NCBI GenBank assembly: GCA_047967505.1
Contig: CM106538.1
DNA from: Dipteris shenzhenensis
Lineage: Eukaryota; Polypodiophyta; Polypodiopsida; Gleicheniales
DNA length: 64,000 bases
Reading direction: 5' to 3' (one strand)
Shown: positions 12,473-24,005 of the stretch, one piece after another
Numbering within the stretch: the stretch's first letter is position 1
Layout: every line of letters starts with the position of its first letter
The notes under the pieces: generated by a model
Seen by the model: the letters and a program-made list of their open reading frames with translations, nothing else
Told to the model about the DNA's origin: nothing
Database searches by the model: none
Translations under genes and position numbers: made by a program

Positions 12473-15400
12473 TCAAATAAGAGCATTTACATCAACTGTT
12501 TCATCTAAGGTGCCAAACAAGTCTATCTCCAACTCTATACCGAGTTGATCTCCTATATCATCATCGTACTTTAGCATCATACGTTCACCTAAAAGTATTT
12601 GATCATCTTCTTCAATAAAGCTTAAGTGTGGTGATTCTTGCTCGATTCTTGATGATTGTTGTCTTCTTCCTCAATATTGTGATCTCCATCCTCCTCCCGT
12701 GCGATGTCATTATGCGCATCTTCCTCTTGGCTCATATGGTGATCTACATCTTCTTCGCTAGATTCATCAATTGGATCCGGCATTGGTAGTGGCATCTCCA
12801 TATCCACATCTCGATCTTCAAAAATTTTCTTACTTCGTGGTGCAACTTGGATCACGTACCCCCGGGGGATTCACAAGAGGAAACTTATGATATCACGTGA
12901 GTGTACAATAGGGGGGTTTCTTTTAATGAGGCATAAGCTTATACATTAGGGGTGGGGGGCCTTTTATTTTTTCCCAATATTGAATTTAAGTTAGGGGGGC
13001 CATGCCATATTTAAGAGGGGGGGACATAGTATAGGCTACCTTGGATAATTAGTCCAAACAAGTTTGGTTTTGTGTATGGTTTTAAATAGTCATAGGGAAA
13101 GTAATCTAAATTTTCTTATTGTGCGATCTAAACGCTTGAGAAAGAACGTAGATTTAAGGAAAGGGGGGACATAATAGAATTTTGGTGGTATCTTATAAGC
13201 TTAAATAGGGGTGTTTTATCATCCTACATGTATCTTAAATAGGGGGTTTTCTTGAAGTTCATGCACGTAGGTGACGTCCCCCTTTCATGAAGAGTGAATC
13301 CCCTGGGCACGTACCACCATCTTGGATCAGAACGATCCGGATGAAAAACCACCTATATTGAAGATGGGTGCCAAATGTCGTCAATTATATATATGAAATT
13401 ATGCTCAAGTGTATGTATCAATGGACTTTAAAAATGAAAGCTTCGGCTAATTAAATCATTAGTATGCACCTGCTCACAGTGCTCGGGAAGAACAAAAGTA
13501 TCACTTTCATCGGTCCAATGTTTGGTGGAGTCTATTGCAAAGAGACCGCTACTATCTTTTCTCACTGTCGCATGGGGACTGTTGTAAGTAGTTCTAAACC
13601 ATTTTACATCAAGAATGAAAATAGTAAATCGTCTGAAATCAATTTCATAGATGTCGTGTATGGTTCCACAATAATCCAACTATGAGGAGAGAAGATTGGT
13701 ATCTGAAGCACTTGCTCGGCTATCTTGTGTGAAGTTAGCCATGACTCCACAATCGTACGTGACTCTCTTTGAATCGATGCGTTCCACGCAAAAATGTCGT
13801 CCATATGACCATAATGCACTATACTTTTTGTACTGTAAAAGAGCATCATTAAAACAATGAAGATGCATATATTTTATAGCATATATTGCCACAAATAATT
13901 ACTTAATTACATCAAGAGGTAAGAAACTTACATGAACCATACATCCAGATGATAACTCTTGCTCGCGCTCGTTTATTATCTCTCCATCACGTTCGGCTTT
14001 ACGTAGAGCCAGTTGTAGCCAATCAAGTGACATGTGAGTAGGGAGAAGAGCCAGATCCCGTGGATATGGTTGTGATCGCTTGTACATTACTCTGAATCTC
14101 GTCCTTGCATTTATTCTTTCTACTTTGGCCACTTCATATCTCTCAATCCACTTCTGCATCTCAGGGCTATTGAGGATACAAAACTTATTGAATTTCTCCA
14201 TTTGCTCTTCGCTCATCTTTCTTTCAATCCCTTTTCCTTGGGGAACCTTGCCAATGATGCGATCATCATCCTTGTTGTGCCAAGCTTGCGGCATATCAGG
14301 ATCCGTGGATGCAAGAAACTCTGTGATATATACTAATGACTCTTGCACAAGCCATCCCTCTGCCATGCTTGCTTCCGGTCTTGCTCTTTGTCTTACAAAC
14401 CCCTTTAAAGTTTTCATAAACCGCTCGAGAAAAAACATCCATCGACTATGAACGGAACTTGCTATAGCCACCTCATCAACTATGTGCACAAGCAAGTGGA
14501 CTTGAGTTGTCATAATGCTCGAGGGAAAGTGTTTCTCAAGCAAGCATACGGCTTCGATGGATTCCACCCTAGCCTTCTCGATGCTCAATATAGAGATCTC
14601 TTTTTGAGATATCCACCTATTTCACATGTCCATGCATATGTAAGATATTTGAGATATCCACCTATTTCACATGTCCATGAAGAAAATACATAATGCGATT
14701 TGATAGTAAGCATACCTCACAATACCACAGATCTTGAATATAGCATTTCTAACATCTTCTTGTAAGCACCCTTTTATTGTAATTGGGAGGATGAATTATC
14801 AAAGCAACAATGAAGTCATGTCAACAATATAACATAATAATAATTACGCTAACGCATCACGATTATCGATACACTAATTCTACTTAGAATACCTATAAGA
14901 CCTTGTGCCAATCATGGGACTTGAGCCCACTAAGCTTATTGTCCTTTGAAAATGCTCCTTTCAAGCAACGCATGTACCCTGTCAGTGTTTGAAAAGAGGC
15001 AATATCTGCCTTGACCGCTGCCTCCTCCCTCGTAGAGAGGATCCGCGTTGCTTTCGGGAGGACAACTTTTCCCGAATCATGCACTTGGGGCCACAAACGA
15101 GACATCCTATTCATAGCACGCAAGTCTTCTTGCACTCCTCTCGAGTCCTTGGAACCAACCAAGTGTGCCCAAATAGTAGCCCCCACATTCTTGAAGATAT
15201 GCATGGGATCCAAGAGATGATTGATTTGTAACTGACCCCAATAAGGAAGCTCGTGAAAGATTGATAGCCTCTTCACACTAGGAGGAGGTTCCTCTCCATT
15301 CACCCTCCAAGCTTGAATCCAGTCACTTGCCTTCAAATATGATGGTGGTGGATCAAGCTGACCTCCATGTGCGAGATGGTCAAGCGGAAGGTATCGAGCA

Positions 15401-16994
15401 TGATCTTCATAAACATTTTTCCTCATATGTTTGGAGTAGCATGCAAGCGATTTCAGAGCCAGTCCCAAATAGGACAAGCATGGTACCCACTTGTAACAAG
15501 TCCTGCACGCGTGCATGAATGTGTTAGTACAAGACATGCGTGCAAAAGAGAGTAAAAAAAGCATAATCCCTCATTGTACATGTAAAGACACAACCACGTA
15601 CCTGCGCACTCTCCATATCTTGGGTAGTCATGCATGGTCCACATCAAGATACCCCTGACCAAAATATCATTGGTATGTCTAGGAGCTCTGGAAATATCAA
15701 AGACTTGCACTTCTCTCCATAATATCTGTAACTCCTCTATTAAAGGTGCCATGTACACGTCCATGTTTTTTGCCTTGTACTTTCCTGGTACAAGTAGTGC
15801 AAGCATGAGGTGTCCCTTTTTTATTGTTAGCCATGGTGGGATATTGTAATTCACCATGACTATGGGCCATGTCGACCAAGATGTCGAGCGTAACCCGAAA
15901 GGATTCACGCCGTCCATGGCTAGCCCAAGATGTAAGTTGCATGGCTCCCTCGCAAAGTCCGACCACTGATTATCTATGTGCTTCCAAGCTGCACAATCTG
16001 CGGGAATCTTCAATGTGTGATCAATAGACCGATGAGATGCATGCCATGTCATCAACTCCGCTATGGATTTGCATCGGAACATGTGTTGTATTCTTGCAAT
16101 GATGGGAAAGTGTCTCAAGAACTTTACCGGTATCTGCTCACCCTGCAAGTCATCTCTATATCATTGTTCCCCACACTTTGAACAACTAGCCAAATCTCCA
16201 TGCTCACGACGAAAGAGAATACAATCATTATGGCAAGCATGGATGGTATCATAATCCATACCCACCATTGTTAGCATCTTTTTCGCTTCATCTCTTGATG
16301 CGAGCATGGTATTTGGTGTAGGCAACATCTTCTAGAGCAACCTATAACAAAGACACTATCCAAATGATGATTCTCAAAACAAACAATATCCAAATAATGA
16401 GTCAAATTAATGCAAGAGCTAACCTCATTAAGGCCGAGACACTTGTATCCGACCACCCATATTGTACTTGTAGATTCAAGATTGAGAGACAAGCACGTAG
16501 TTTAGACATCCTAGCATCCTCGTACAATTGTGTTGATTGCAACTCTCGCATTTTGACCTCAGACTCTGACATCACATGTACATGGGATGTAGTGCCCCTA
16601 AAAATGGAATCCATCATGTCGACCATACCCTCGTCGTCATCCGGGAGACTATAGTCTTGCTGAAAGTGAGAAGGTATATGTGTACCCTCATCATCCTCCT
16701 CATCCTGTTTTAAGATTTCGTGTAAATATAAGATCTTCTATTTCCTGGTATACAATAAGATTGCGAACTTAAATAGCTTTGACTTACCGATGGTCCATCA
16801 ACATGTGCAACACCAATGGGGGGTACTGGTTCCGGCTCCTCCCCATACATCCGCAAGTGGAGCATGATAATACGACGTTGATGTCGTACTTCTTGCTTGC
16901 AATGAGTGCAATAATAGTGTAACCTCTCCGTAAGCCACTTTGTGCTCCCGGGCGTTGGCGCATCATCGGACGAGCTTCCACTCGTCCCTTCCAT
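12473..16994 (-). pseudogene. CACTA TNP2-type transposase of element A, decayed
   Basis: The start ATG is at 16,994 and the final stop at 12,473-12,475. Exons inferred from splice sites are 16,994-16,788 (Cys/His-rich N-terminus), 16,704-16,424, 16,328-15,602 (TNP2 core, with RCLSILNLQ-like and DGVNPFG-type motifs), 15,502-14,893 (HIFKNVGATIWAHL region), 14,795-14,716, about 14,620-13,932 (DUF4218-like), about 13,840-13,430 (DUF4216-like), and a last acidic exon. Damage is clear: an in-frame TGA at 16,161-16,163, a frameshift near 15,470, an acceptor changed from AG to AA at the 14,795 exon, a TAG at 13,680-13,682 where element B reads CAG, and a 447-bp MITE in the last exon. The gene would have catalysed cut-and-paste excision. 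Confidence 0.9.
12861..13307. mobile_element. hAT-like MITE inside the transposase
   Basis: This 447-bp element has inverted ends CCCGGGGGATTCAC and CCCAGGGGATTCAC. It is flanked by the 8-bp direct repeat CACGTACC (12,853-12,860 and 13,308-13,315). Element B has an uninterrupted sequence at the matching place, so the empty site is visible. An 8-bp duplication points to the hAT superfamily. It has no coding capacity. Confidence 0.92.
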
Positions 16995-17100
16995 CTACAC
17001 TTATAAAATCACAACATAAGCATGAAGAAGAGATATTAACAGTTATAAAATAGCATGTTTGAGCTTCTTTTGATGCTACAACAAAAAAATGACTGTAAGC

Positions 17101-17200
17101 GTCACTATATAGCGACCTTTTTGCTTTCGTCACTATATAGCGACGTTTTTAATTAAAAACATTGCTATATAGCGATGGATTAGCGTCGCTATATAGCGAT
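17101..17200. repeat. Internal palindrome cluster upstream of the transposase
   Basis: Four copies of the GTCGCTATATAGCGAC palindrome or close variants occur at 17,101-17,116, 17,129-17,144, 17,161-17,176 and 17,185-17,200, about 100 bp upstream of the transposase start codon. Element B has the matching cluster at 53,438-53,597. The position suggests a promoter role for the transposase, perhaps self-regulation by the element's DNA-binding protein. This is inference. Confidence 0.85.
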
Positions 17201-17214
17201 GCTGTGGGTTAAAA

Positions 17215-17871
17215 CTCGAAACTCTAAACGCGTGGCGTTTTCTTCATCCTATTCCCTAATCTCTCAAGTAAGTAAGCCAATATCTCGTCCCACCTATTTT
17301 TGATGACCTCCCACCTATTTCAAGCAACCTCCCACTCTATTTTCCACTCCTCACCCTTCTCCTACCTCTTGTACTCCCTCTCTACCCTTTTCCCTCTTTG
17401 GTTTCTTGAAAGGAAGTTTTTCAAGAGGTGAGTTTGTTTCAACAATGTAGGTTGTTTTTTGTTAGCTTTAGTTTTGTGAGTGTTTCTTCTTGTATTGCTA
17501 AACCTGTAAACTAGTTTTCATGCTTGTTTTGAAAGGATTGAAACAAAAAACGAGATTTCAAGAAAGAAAAAAAACTCACCTCTTTTTTCTATATTTCTCT
17601 TCCTTCTCTTTCTCCTTGTCTCCTCAATCTCCTCCTTTCCTTGTCTACTCAATCTTCTCCCTTCAAGAAGTTGCTTTTGTAATCTCCTCCTTCCACTAAC
17701 ATCTTATTTGAAAAAATGGGTTGTTTTCTCTCTTTTGTAGGGCCAGTCCACTACACCGAGCGAGACATACTATTTCAGGTAAGTGCTTCCTCTTTTTTCC
17801 ATTTATTATTTTTGTTATTTGCATTGTCCTGCAGCTAACGCCTTAAGCGCTAGCTGCAGTGATGGGCGTAG
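17215..17871 (+). promoter_or_regulatory. Leader-like region with splice signals, divergent from the transposase
   Basis: On the plus strand a textbook donor CAG|GTAAGTGC (about 17,778) pairs with an acceptor TTGTCCTGCAG (17,834), giving a 57-bp candidate intron, short for plants. Another donor-like AGAG|GTGAGTTTG lies near 17,428. No long frame is present. The order suggests a bidirectional promoter at the palindrome cluster, firing the transposase leftward and an untranslated leader rightward, possibly toward the distant second ORF. Element B keeps a shorter inverted equivalent (52,989-53,425). No transcript evidence is available. Confidence 0.35.
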
Positions 17872-18575
17872 GAACCCTCTCTTCCCCTCAAACTCTTTCC
17901 TTCTTACCCTTCTCTTATTCTCTTTTTTCCTCCTTCTCTTTTTTCCCTCTTCTCTTATTCTCTCTTTCCCCCTTCTCTATTTCCCCCTTCTCTCTTTTCC
18001 CTTCTCTCTTTCCTTTCCCTCTTATTCTCTATTTTCGCATAGCATGAGAGCATGAGCATATGCGGAAATAGAGAATGAGAGAAGCTTCTCTCTTTCTCTA
18101 TTTCCACATAAGCTCATGCATAAGCTTATGCTTATCCTTATGCTTCTCTCTTTCCCCCTTCTCTATTTCCCCCTTCTCTCATTCTCTATTTCCGTATAAG
18201 CTCATGCTCATGCATGAGCATAAGCATGAGCTTATGCTTAAGTTTCCCCCTTGTCTCTTTCTCTATTTCTGCATAAGCTTATGCTTATGCATGAGCTTAT
18301 GCGGAAATAGAGAATGAGAGAAGCATAAGATCATGCTTATGCTTCTCTCATTCTCTATTTCCGCATAAGCTCATTCTCTATTTCTGCATAAGCTCATGCT
18401 TATGCATCTCTCTTTCCCCCTTCTCTATTTCCCCCTTCTCTTTTTTCCCTCTTCTCTTATTCTCTATTTCCCCCTTCTCTCTTTTCCCTTCTCTCTTTCC
18501 TTTCCCTCTTATTCTCTATTTCCCCCTTCTCTATTTCCCCCTTCTCTCATTCTCTATTTCCGCATAAGCTCTTTC
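17872..18575. repeat. Palindromic CT-rich satellite, array 1
   Basis: Repeated blocks of TCTCTATTTCCCCCTTCTCTC alternate with GCATAAGCTCATGCTTATGC, an 8-bp inverted repeat around a 4-base loop. Both orientations of the block occur. Open frames across it (Leu/Ser/Phe-rich) are low-complexity artefacts. Confidence 0.93.
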
Positions 18576-18879
18576 TATGGTCATCCCCATCTCCTTTGTA
18601 CTCATGTTATTTATCTATGCAAGCTCATTTCGAAGGACTTGATTGACATACTTCCGTTGTCCTTTAGATAACTCAAAATCAATAGCCTTATGCTTAGATC
18701 CTTCCATCCCTAAACCATATGTAGGATCAAAACAAAAATAGTTCTAAATATTCACACTTTGATAGCCATATGGGCTAGCATGCAGAGTCCTTCATGGGCA
18801 ACCTCTTCTAGGAGGACTATTTTACTTTGAGTTTGAAGGGGTTCTCTCTTTTTCTCAGAGGTTTCTATCGGATTGAGAT

Positions 18880-19017
18880 GGCACTATCAGCCTCAATCCT
18901 TTCTTTTTGGCTCTTGAACTTTTCGTGCATTGCATGATGTATCCCGTATGGAGCTTGCTCTAACGGTTTTTCTTTAATACTTAATAGAAGTCTCTTTTTA
19001 CCAAAAAAAAAAAAAAA
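18880..19017 (+). mobile_element. Possible LINE 3' tail
   Basis: A short AT-rich segment with TTTTTCTTTAATACTTAATAG ends in a 15-base A tract (19,003-19,017). This resembles the 3' end of plant L1-type LINEs, but no ORF is attached, so the call is weak. Confidence 0.35.
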
Positions 19018-19081
19018 GGTTCTAAATCTAAGAAATGGAACAACTTTATCATAGCCCAACATACATGAAATTGATATCAAC

Positions 19082-19958
19082 TTATTAAAGAAAGAAGGAT
19101 CACATCACATCATGCATACCAAACAATAATGCATATGCATATTCACAACATAAACTTTAAAAAAATAAATAAGCATATATTTCTGCAAGTTGTCAGCTAG
19201 AACTAAGGAACTCGGTCCTAAGTCGTGGTGCCTCTTAGCCCCCTGCCTTGTGAGCGCAGGAACCAGACACCACTTCCTGAACCAAGCCCTTCTTTCATGT
19301 TTGAAATCATAATGCTACACTACATAAAGCATGCCAAACCAATTTTAACTTACTCTATACAATGCACAAATAAATACATTAAAAAAGAAAGAGCACATCA
19401 CAGACAATGATGCATATGCATATTCACAACAGAAACTTTTAAAAAATAAATAAGCATACATTTCTTCAGCTTGTCAACTAGAACTAAGAAACTTGATCCT
19501 AGGTCATGGTGCCTCTTAGCCCCCTGCCTTGTGAGTGCAGGAACCAGACACCACTTCCTGAACCAAGTCCTTATTTCATGTTTGAAATCATAATACTACA
19601 CTACATAAAGCATGCTAAACCGATTTCAGCTTACTCTATACAATGCACCAATAAATACATTTAAAAAGAAAGAGCACATCACAAACAATGATGCATATGC
19701 ATATTCACAACAAAAACTTTTAAAAAATAAATAAGCATATATTTCTTTAGCTTGTCAACTAGATCTAAGAAACTTGGTCCTAGGTCGTGGTGCCTCTTAG
19801 TCAACCTGTCTTGTGAGCGCAGGAACCAGACACCACTTTCTGAACCAAGCCCTTATTTCATGTTTGAAATCATAATACTACACTACATAAAGCATGCCAA
19901 ACCAATTTCGACTTACTCTATACAATGCACCAATAAATACATTAAAAAAGACTTGCTA
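19082..19958. repeat. 281-bp tandem repeat, about three units
   Basis: The phrase AAGCATATATTTCT recurs at 19,172, 19,452 and 19,733, a period of about 281 bp. Each unit contains the same GC-richer core (GTGGTGCCTCTTAG) and an AT-rich tail. A partial unit precedes the first. The short frames at 19,225 and 19,752 are just this repeat translated. Confidence 0.93.
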
Positions 19959-20225
19959 CCCATGTGACAACAGATCTGCTGCCTACATGTCAGCCTTAAT
20001 TCTTTCCCTACTGTAGTCAATTCTCTACAGCTACTGGCTATGGTGTATGAAAGACCAGATAGAGATTACACATACCAGTTTTTAGTAGCACCCAAGCTTT
20101 AAGGCATCTCATTCTGGAACCGTGGATGTTGGTGACGGACAAATTCCGCTACTTGTGCCGATGGTTGTGGAATTAGTTCACCTTGCTTCCCTATTCCTTG
20201 GCTAGATTGAGAATGTTATGGTTAT

Positions 20226-20495
20226 GTGTTGTGTTTGCCTCCATGGTACCTCTTGCAGACATGAGAAATTAGGTCCACACAAAGGCCTAAGATTAATCCT
20301 TATACATGCAAGGGAGATAACCATTTGGGAGGGTCTATCCTATTTTTTGTAAACCTCGACCCTTAGGCACTCTTGCTAGCATGTGATCCTAGCCATAGAT
20401 TTATCCTTGACCACCATGAGATGGCATGTGAAACTATGTGACTAGATATATCCTTGACATAGCATGAGGCAAACCCTTGAGAGGGGGTATGTTAG
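20226..20495 (+). mobile_element. 3' fragment of a Copia relative
   Basis: This segment matches the sequence just upstream of the 3' LTR of the Copia element (29,625-29,858), including CCATAGATTTATCCTTGACC and a purine-rich tract (CTTGAGAGGGGGTATG) at the end. The LTR of 27,872-30,155 does not follow, so this is either a relative with a different LTR or a truncated copy. Confidence 0.75.
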
Positions 20496-20599
20496 GAGCT
20501 TGGGGAATCGCGTTAGGAGCTTGGAGATTCAGTGCTACAGATGAATCTGCAAGGTCGGTGGAAGCTTAGGACAGATGGCAATGCAACAACCTCCATCTC

Positions 20600-20725
20600 G
20601 AAGCACGAGCACTCGCACACATAAACACACCATTATGCACGCACGCACACACGTACACAGACATGCACGTGTGCATGCACATGCATGCACTCTCGCAGGT
20701 GTACATGCACACCGGCACATTAAAG
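20600..20725. repeat. CA/CG-rich simple repeat
   Basis: A degenerate run of ACAC, GCAC and TGCA steps. A smaller one follows at 21,017-21,055. No coding value. Confidence 0.9.
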
Positions 20726-20933
20726 ATGCATTCAGTTTTCTTCAATTGACTTGCATACACAGAAAACTTGAATGTGCATCCACAGTGCTCCTCTCAATAA
20801 TTCACAATTATGCCATGCCAAATCGTTTTTAATCCCCAAGCATGACCAAATGAACAGGATTAAAGAAAAGCATACATTTTTATCAATGGAAAGTCAAACA
20901 TAGAAAGTAGAAAAAAGAAGTTAGTGCGTGTAC

Positions 20934-22669
20934 CTCTTTACAGTCTTTGTTTTGCTTTTGATCATACAAAAGAGGAAGAACGAGAAGAAATGTTCATGGC
21001 AACAATCAATGGCTTAACACATGCACACACATGCACACACATACACACACATACCTTACATGTATATTGATAGTTCTTATATATGCAGAGATGCTAATGA
21101 AGAAACAATTCCATACCTTGCAGCACCGTTGCCCACTCTCATTTTGTGGCACTCCGTTCTTCTGGACATCCAAAGCAAGATTGAGTGTGCCATCAATTAA
21201 AGAAGTACATTTTGATTGCAAAGACTTTGTCTCTAGATTAACTGTTTGAGCACCATCTTCTACAATCTCTCGCATTGTTGCCAAAAACCCAGACATCTGT
21301 TGCGTAGGGATTTTTAGCCAAGTTGAGGAAAGGTTTTTCCAATCTTGGTTGTGACCAAATGAGGATTTCAGGTCTATTCCCATTGACACAGAAGCAGAAA
21401 AACATGTGACCATTTGAGCAGAATCCAATAATTGCTCACATTACTGGAAAGATAATATGGAACATGATGACAAAGAAAGTGAATTTCACATTTTTCTGGC
21501 AATTGAGATGTTTAACCTGAGATAATCATACCAGTCCCTTGTTTCACTTCCTCTGTAGAATTGGCTGCTGCCGACAAATCCTCACCATCCCAGCTTGGAT
21601 AGATGTGAAATCTCACATCCCCTTTGCAAGCTTGCTCATTGGTTTCTGTATCAGAAAAAAAATGTGGCAATTTGGTCCGAATCCAATGATTGCTCATGAT
21701 TGCCTTAGATGCTCAACTAATTAGTGATTGAACTTTTGATTTTATCATGCGGTGTACTGATACCTGTGCTTTGGCGTCTGATTGATTTAAATCCATCTCC
21801 AGAATTGTCTGCTAATAGATTCTGACCAGTTAAGCTTGGATATTCCCGACATCCCATGTTTTCTTTGGAAGGTTGGTTGTCAGCTGCTGTGTCTGACTGC
21901 AACAAGTGGTTATGAATATTATCTCCACTCTCCTGCGACTCATTTGAACTTGAGTCAGCTGCACACACTAAACGTGGAAGAAGCTTCTGTGTGGCCAACA
22001 GATGCGATGAAGGCTTTTTGGAGACACCCATTTCAGGATCTGATAAATGCTCCAAATCCATGTTTCCTCATTTTGAAACCTAGTAATCTGTGCCCATTGA
22101 TAGCCTTTACATATCAAAGATTAAATTGTTTCTTTGTTATATGTAAAAGGATCCACTGTGGTCACAGCAGGCACTGGTACAAGGAGAGTAAAAGGGGATT
22201 ATGAAGAGTAGACTGTGTGCAGGGTCACTAAATGCAGAGTGCAAGAGGATGTATTGAACTACAAAATGATCAAGTGGCGCTGGTACAATTGGGTATTACC
22301 CAAAAACCTAGCCAGTTCTAATGTCCTTACCCGAAAAAATCATGTCCTCAAATTTTGACTGTCAGACTAGCAAGAGCTCCAGTAACAGAGAATGAAAACC
22401 CCCATGTATTACATAGCTTGAATCTGAGCCTGCACAAGGCCGGATTAAGTTTTTTTAATATAGGTAGAACAATCCTAAGTGATCTTCTCGTTTGGAAGGA
22501 TTCTTATCATCTGGTAAGCCCTTGCATTTGAAAATGTCATCATGTCTAGTCAATGGAGAGTTGAATCTGGGCATGCTGACAAAAGATTGTTGACCATATG
22601 CTGTCTTTGAATTAAATCTATGCTGTCTTTCAATTAAATCCACTCTCAAACCATGCTCTATATCAGTGC
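20934..22669 (-). CDS. Exons of an unrecognised host-like gene inside element A
   Basis: On the minus strand several exons have good borders: one starting at 22,669 after TTTTGCAG (open to 22,455), 22,039-21,764 (donor ACAG|GTATCA), 21,645-21,532 (acceptor CTGATACAG, donor ACTG|GTATGA), 21,373-21,117 (donor AAG|GTATGG), and a 21-bp micro-exon 20,954-20,934. Phases agree: the first four acceptors are all phase 1. Two exons end in related sequence (YPSLTGQNLL and YPSWDGEDLS), and the introns before the third and fourth exons are similar too, so exon-intron units were duplicated in tandem. The fourth exon looks helical (FLATMREIVEDGAQTV). No known family was recognised. It shares orientation with the synthetase fragment upstream. 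It may be a captured gene fragment or part of a chimeric transcript. Confidence 0.5.
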
Positions 22670-23242
22670 CTGCAAAATCACTATCAACAAAGCCTTGGGA
22701 TTAATAAAATTATGGGAGCTGCTGCTGTCCACCAGTATATGATCAAAGTCTTGCTTTAATATGTCTCTGCTTTGAATATAAGCAGTACAATCTCAACAGA
22801 GAATGAAGTAGTATGTGCCATCATATCAGTTGTGACTATAGGAAATTACCTGCCTAACTGTCACATCCAAATGACCACCTGCACACAGAAGTCATTATGT
22901 ACAGCATCCAAGAATCTTATTGTAAATGTGTATACTTGTTTTCCTTTGTAGGATCTCAAGAAGGCACTTCTATTCAAATCAAATAACAATACCTGTCCAT
23001 CCCACTATCCAGAAAGAGCCCACTTTTGAATATTAAAAAAAGAGGTTATAAAGCATGTTGCGAAACTTAGCTCAGAGTTGCAGTTTGAATCAATTCCGGT
23101 ACTAGTATGCATTTAAAGAGAAAAAGGAACACAAGAAGAGCAATACACTCACTTGAAATATAAAGAATTATCGCAATACCAACATGCACGCTTGGCAAGA
23201 GCATACAGTAATATTTCAACACATTCAAATGGCTTGCGTTGC

Positions 23243-24005
23243 CTACACCAAAAGGTTCTTTGTCGCATCCAACTCGTCAAGAACTGCAAGCACATGCTTC
23301 AACTCCTCCCGCTTCTCTGGTGGCATCAATAAATCTTTCTCCAGATTTTCCTTATAATATTTTTTGAGAAGATGGTCTGCTCTATAGAACTGACCCGTCT
23401 CATCCTTCACCATTAAATCGGTAAATTTATCCACGTGCCCAAAAGCCTTAAGAACCACATGGGGAGTGACGCAAGGGCAATCCACTTCCAGCATACCCTC
23501 CTCCAAAACGAAATGTTGCAGACAATCCATTTGCAAAACTCAATTTCATCACGGCACATTCATAGCATTAAGGGTGCAGAAATGGGCAAAACACGAGTCG
23601 CTCACACAAAGAAGACGGAGGAAAGACCTGGCACCAGAAGGCCAGCACATTTGCTTTGACTGCGCAGCCCGGAGGACCGTAATCGTACAACCCCGTGACA
23701 CCCCCACAAATCCCAAAAAAAGGGAGGATGAAAAGGCGTCTCTCCAATGTGTTGTTTACATCCTTGCGAAACGATTCCGCACTGCCAACTCCATTCCCCA
23801 CAGCAGCCTTGGCGGAATACTCCTTGGAAGCATCCTGAAGCTGTAGCTTCAAGTCCTGGAGGAGCTTCACGGCCTCCTCAATGTCAGCAGGGTCAGCCTT
23901 AGAAGGCTTGAGAGATCGCACAAGGCCCCCCTGCTTCTTGATAGCTGCCTGCTGAGCAACCAAAGAGAGACGCAAAGTCTCCAGCTGGTCCGCCGGAGCA
24001 CCCAT
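23243..24005 (-). pseudogene. Glycyl-tRNA synthetase N-terminal fragment
   Basis: Exon 1 (24,005-23,628, 126 codons) begins MGAPADQLETL and contains a WHEP domain (residues about 7-60), then the class II motif region with GLYDYGPPGCAVK. Exon 2 (23,515-23,243) continues with HFVLEEGMLEVDCPCVTP and the HVDKFTDLMVKD segment. The enzyme charges tRNA-Gly in the cytosol and organelles and is normally about 650-730 residues. Here only about 215 residues remain, and the catalytic core and anticodon-binding domain are absent. The intron donor CAG|GTCTTT is intact, but the acceptor expected before CATTTC reads TGCAA instead of TGCAG (23,516-23,517). The frame stops soon after the recognisable region. 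It lies inside element A, so it is best read as a captured, decaying gene fragment. Confidence 0.9.

Noticed and set aside
12114-17871. A separate small CACTA element ending just beyond the internal palindrome cluster
   Set aside because: No TAGTG end with an ATT flank was found there. CACTACACCG at 17,751 points the wrong way and does not match either terminus, while 32,941 matches with the correct duplication.
22680-22800. Minus-strand peptide HILVDSSSSHNFIN resembling a retropepsin active site
   Set aside because: Too short, lacks the Asp-x-Gly glycine, has no adjoining gag or RT, and the region fits introns of the unknown gene.
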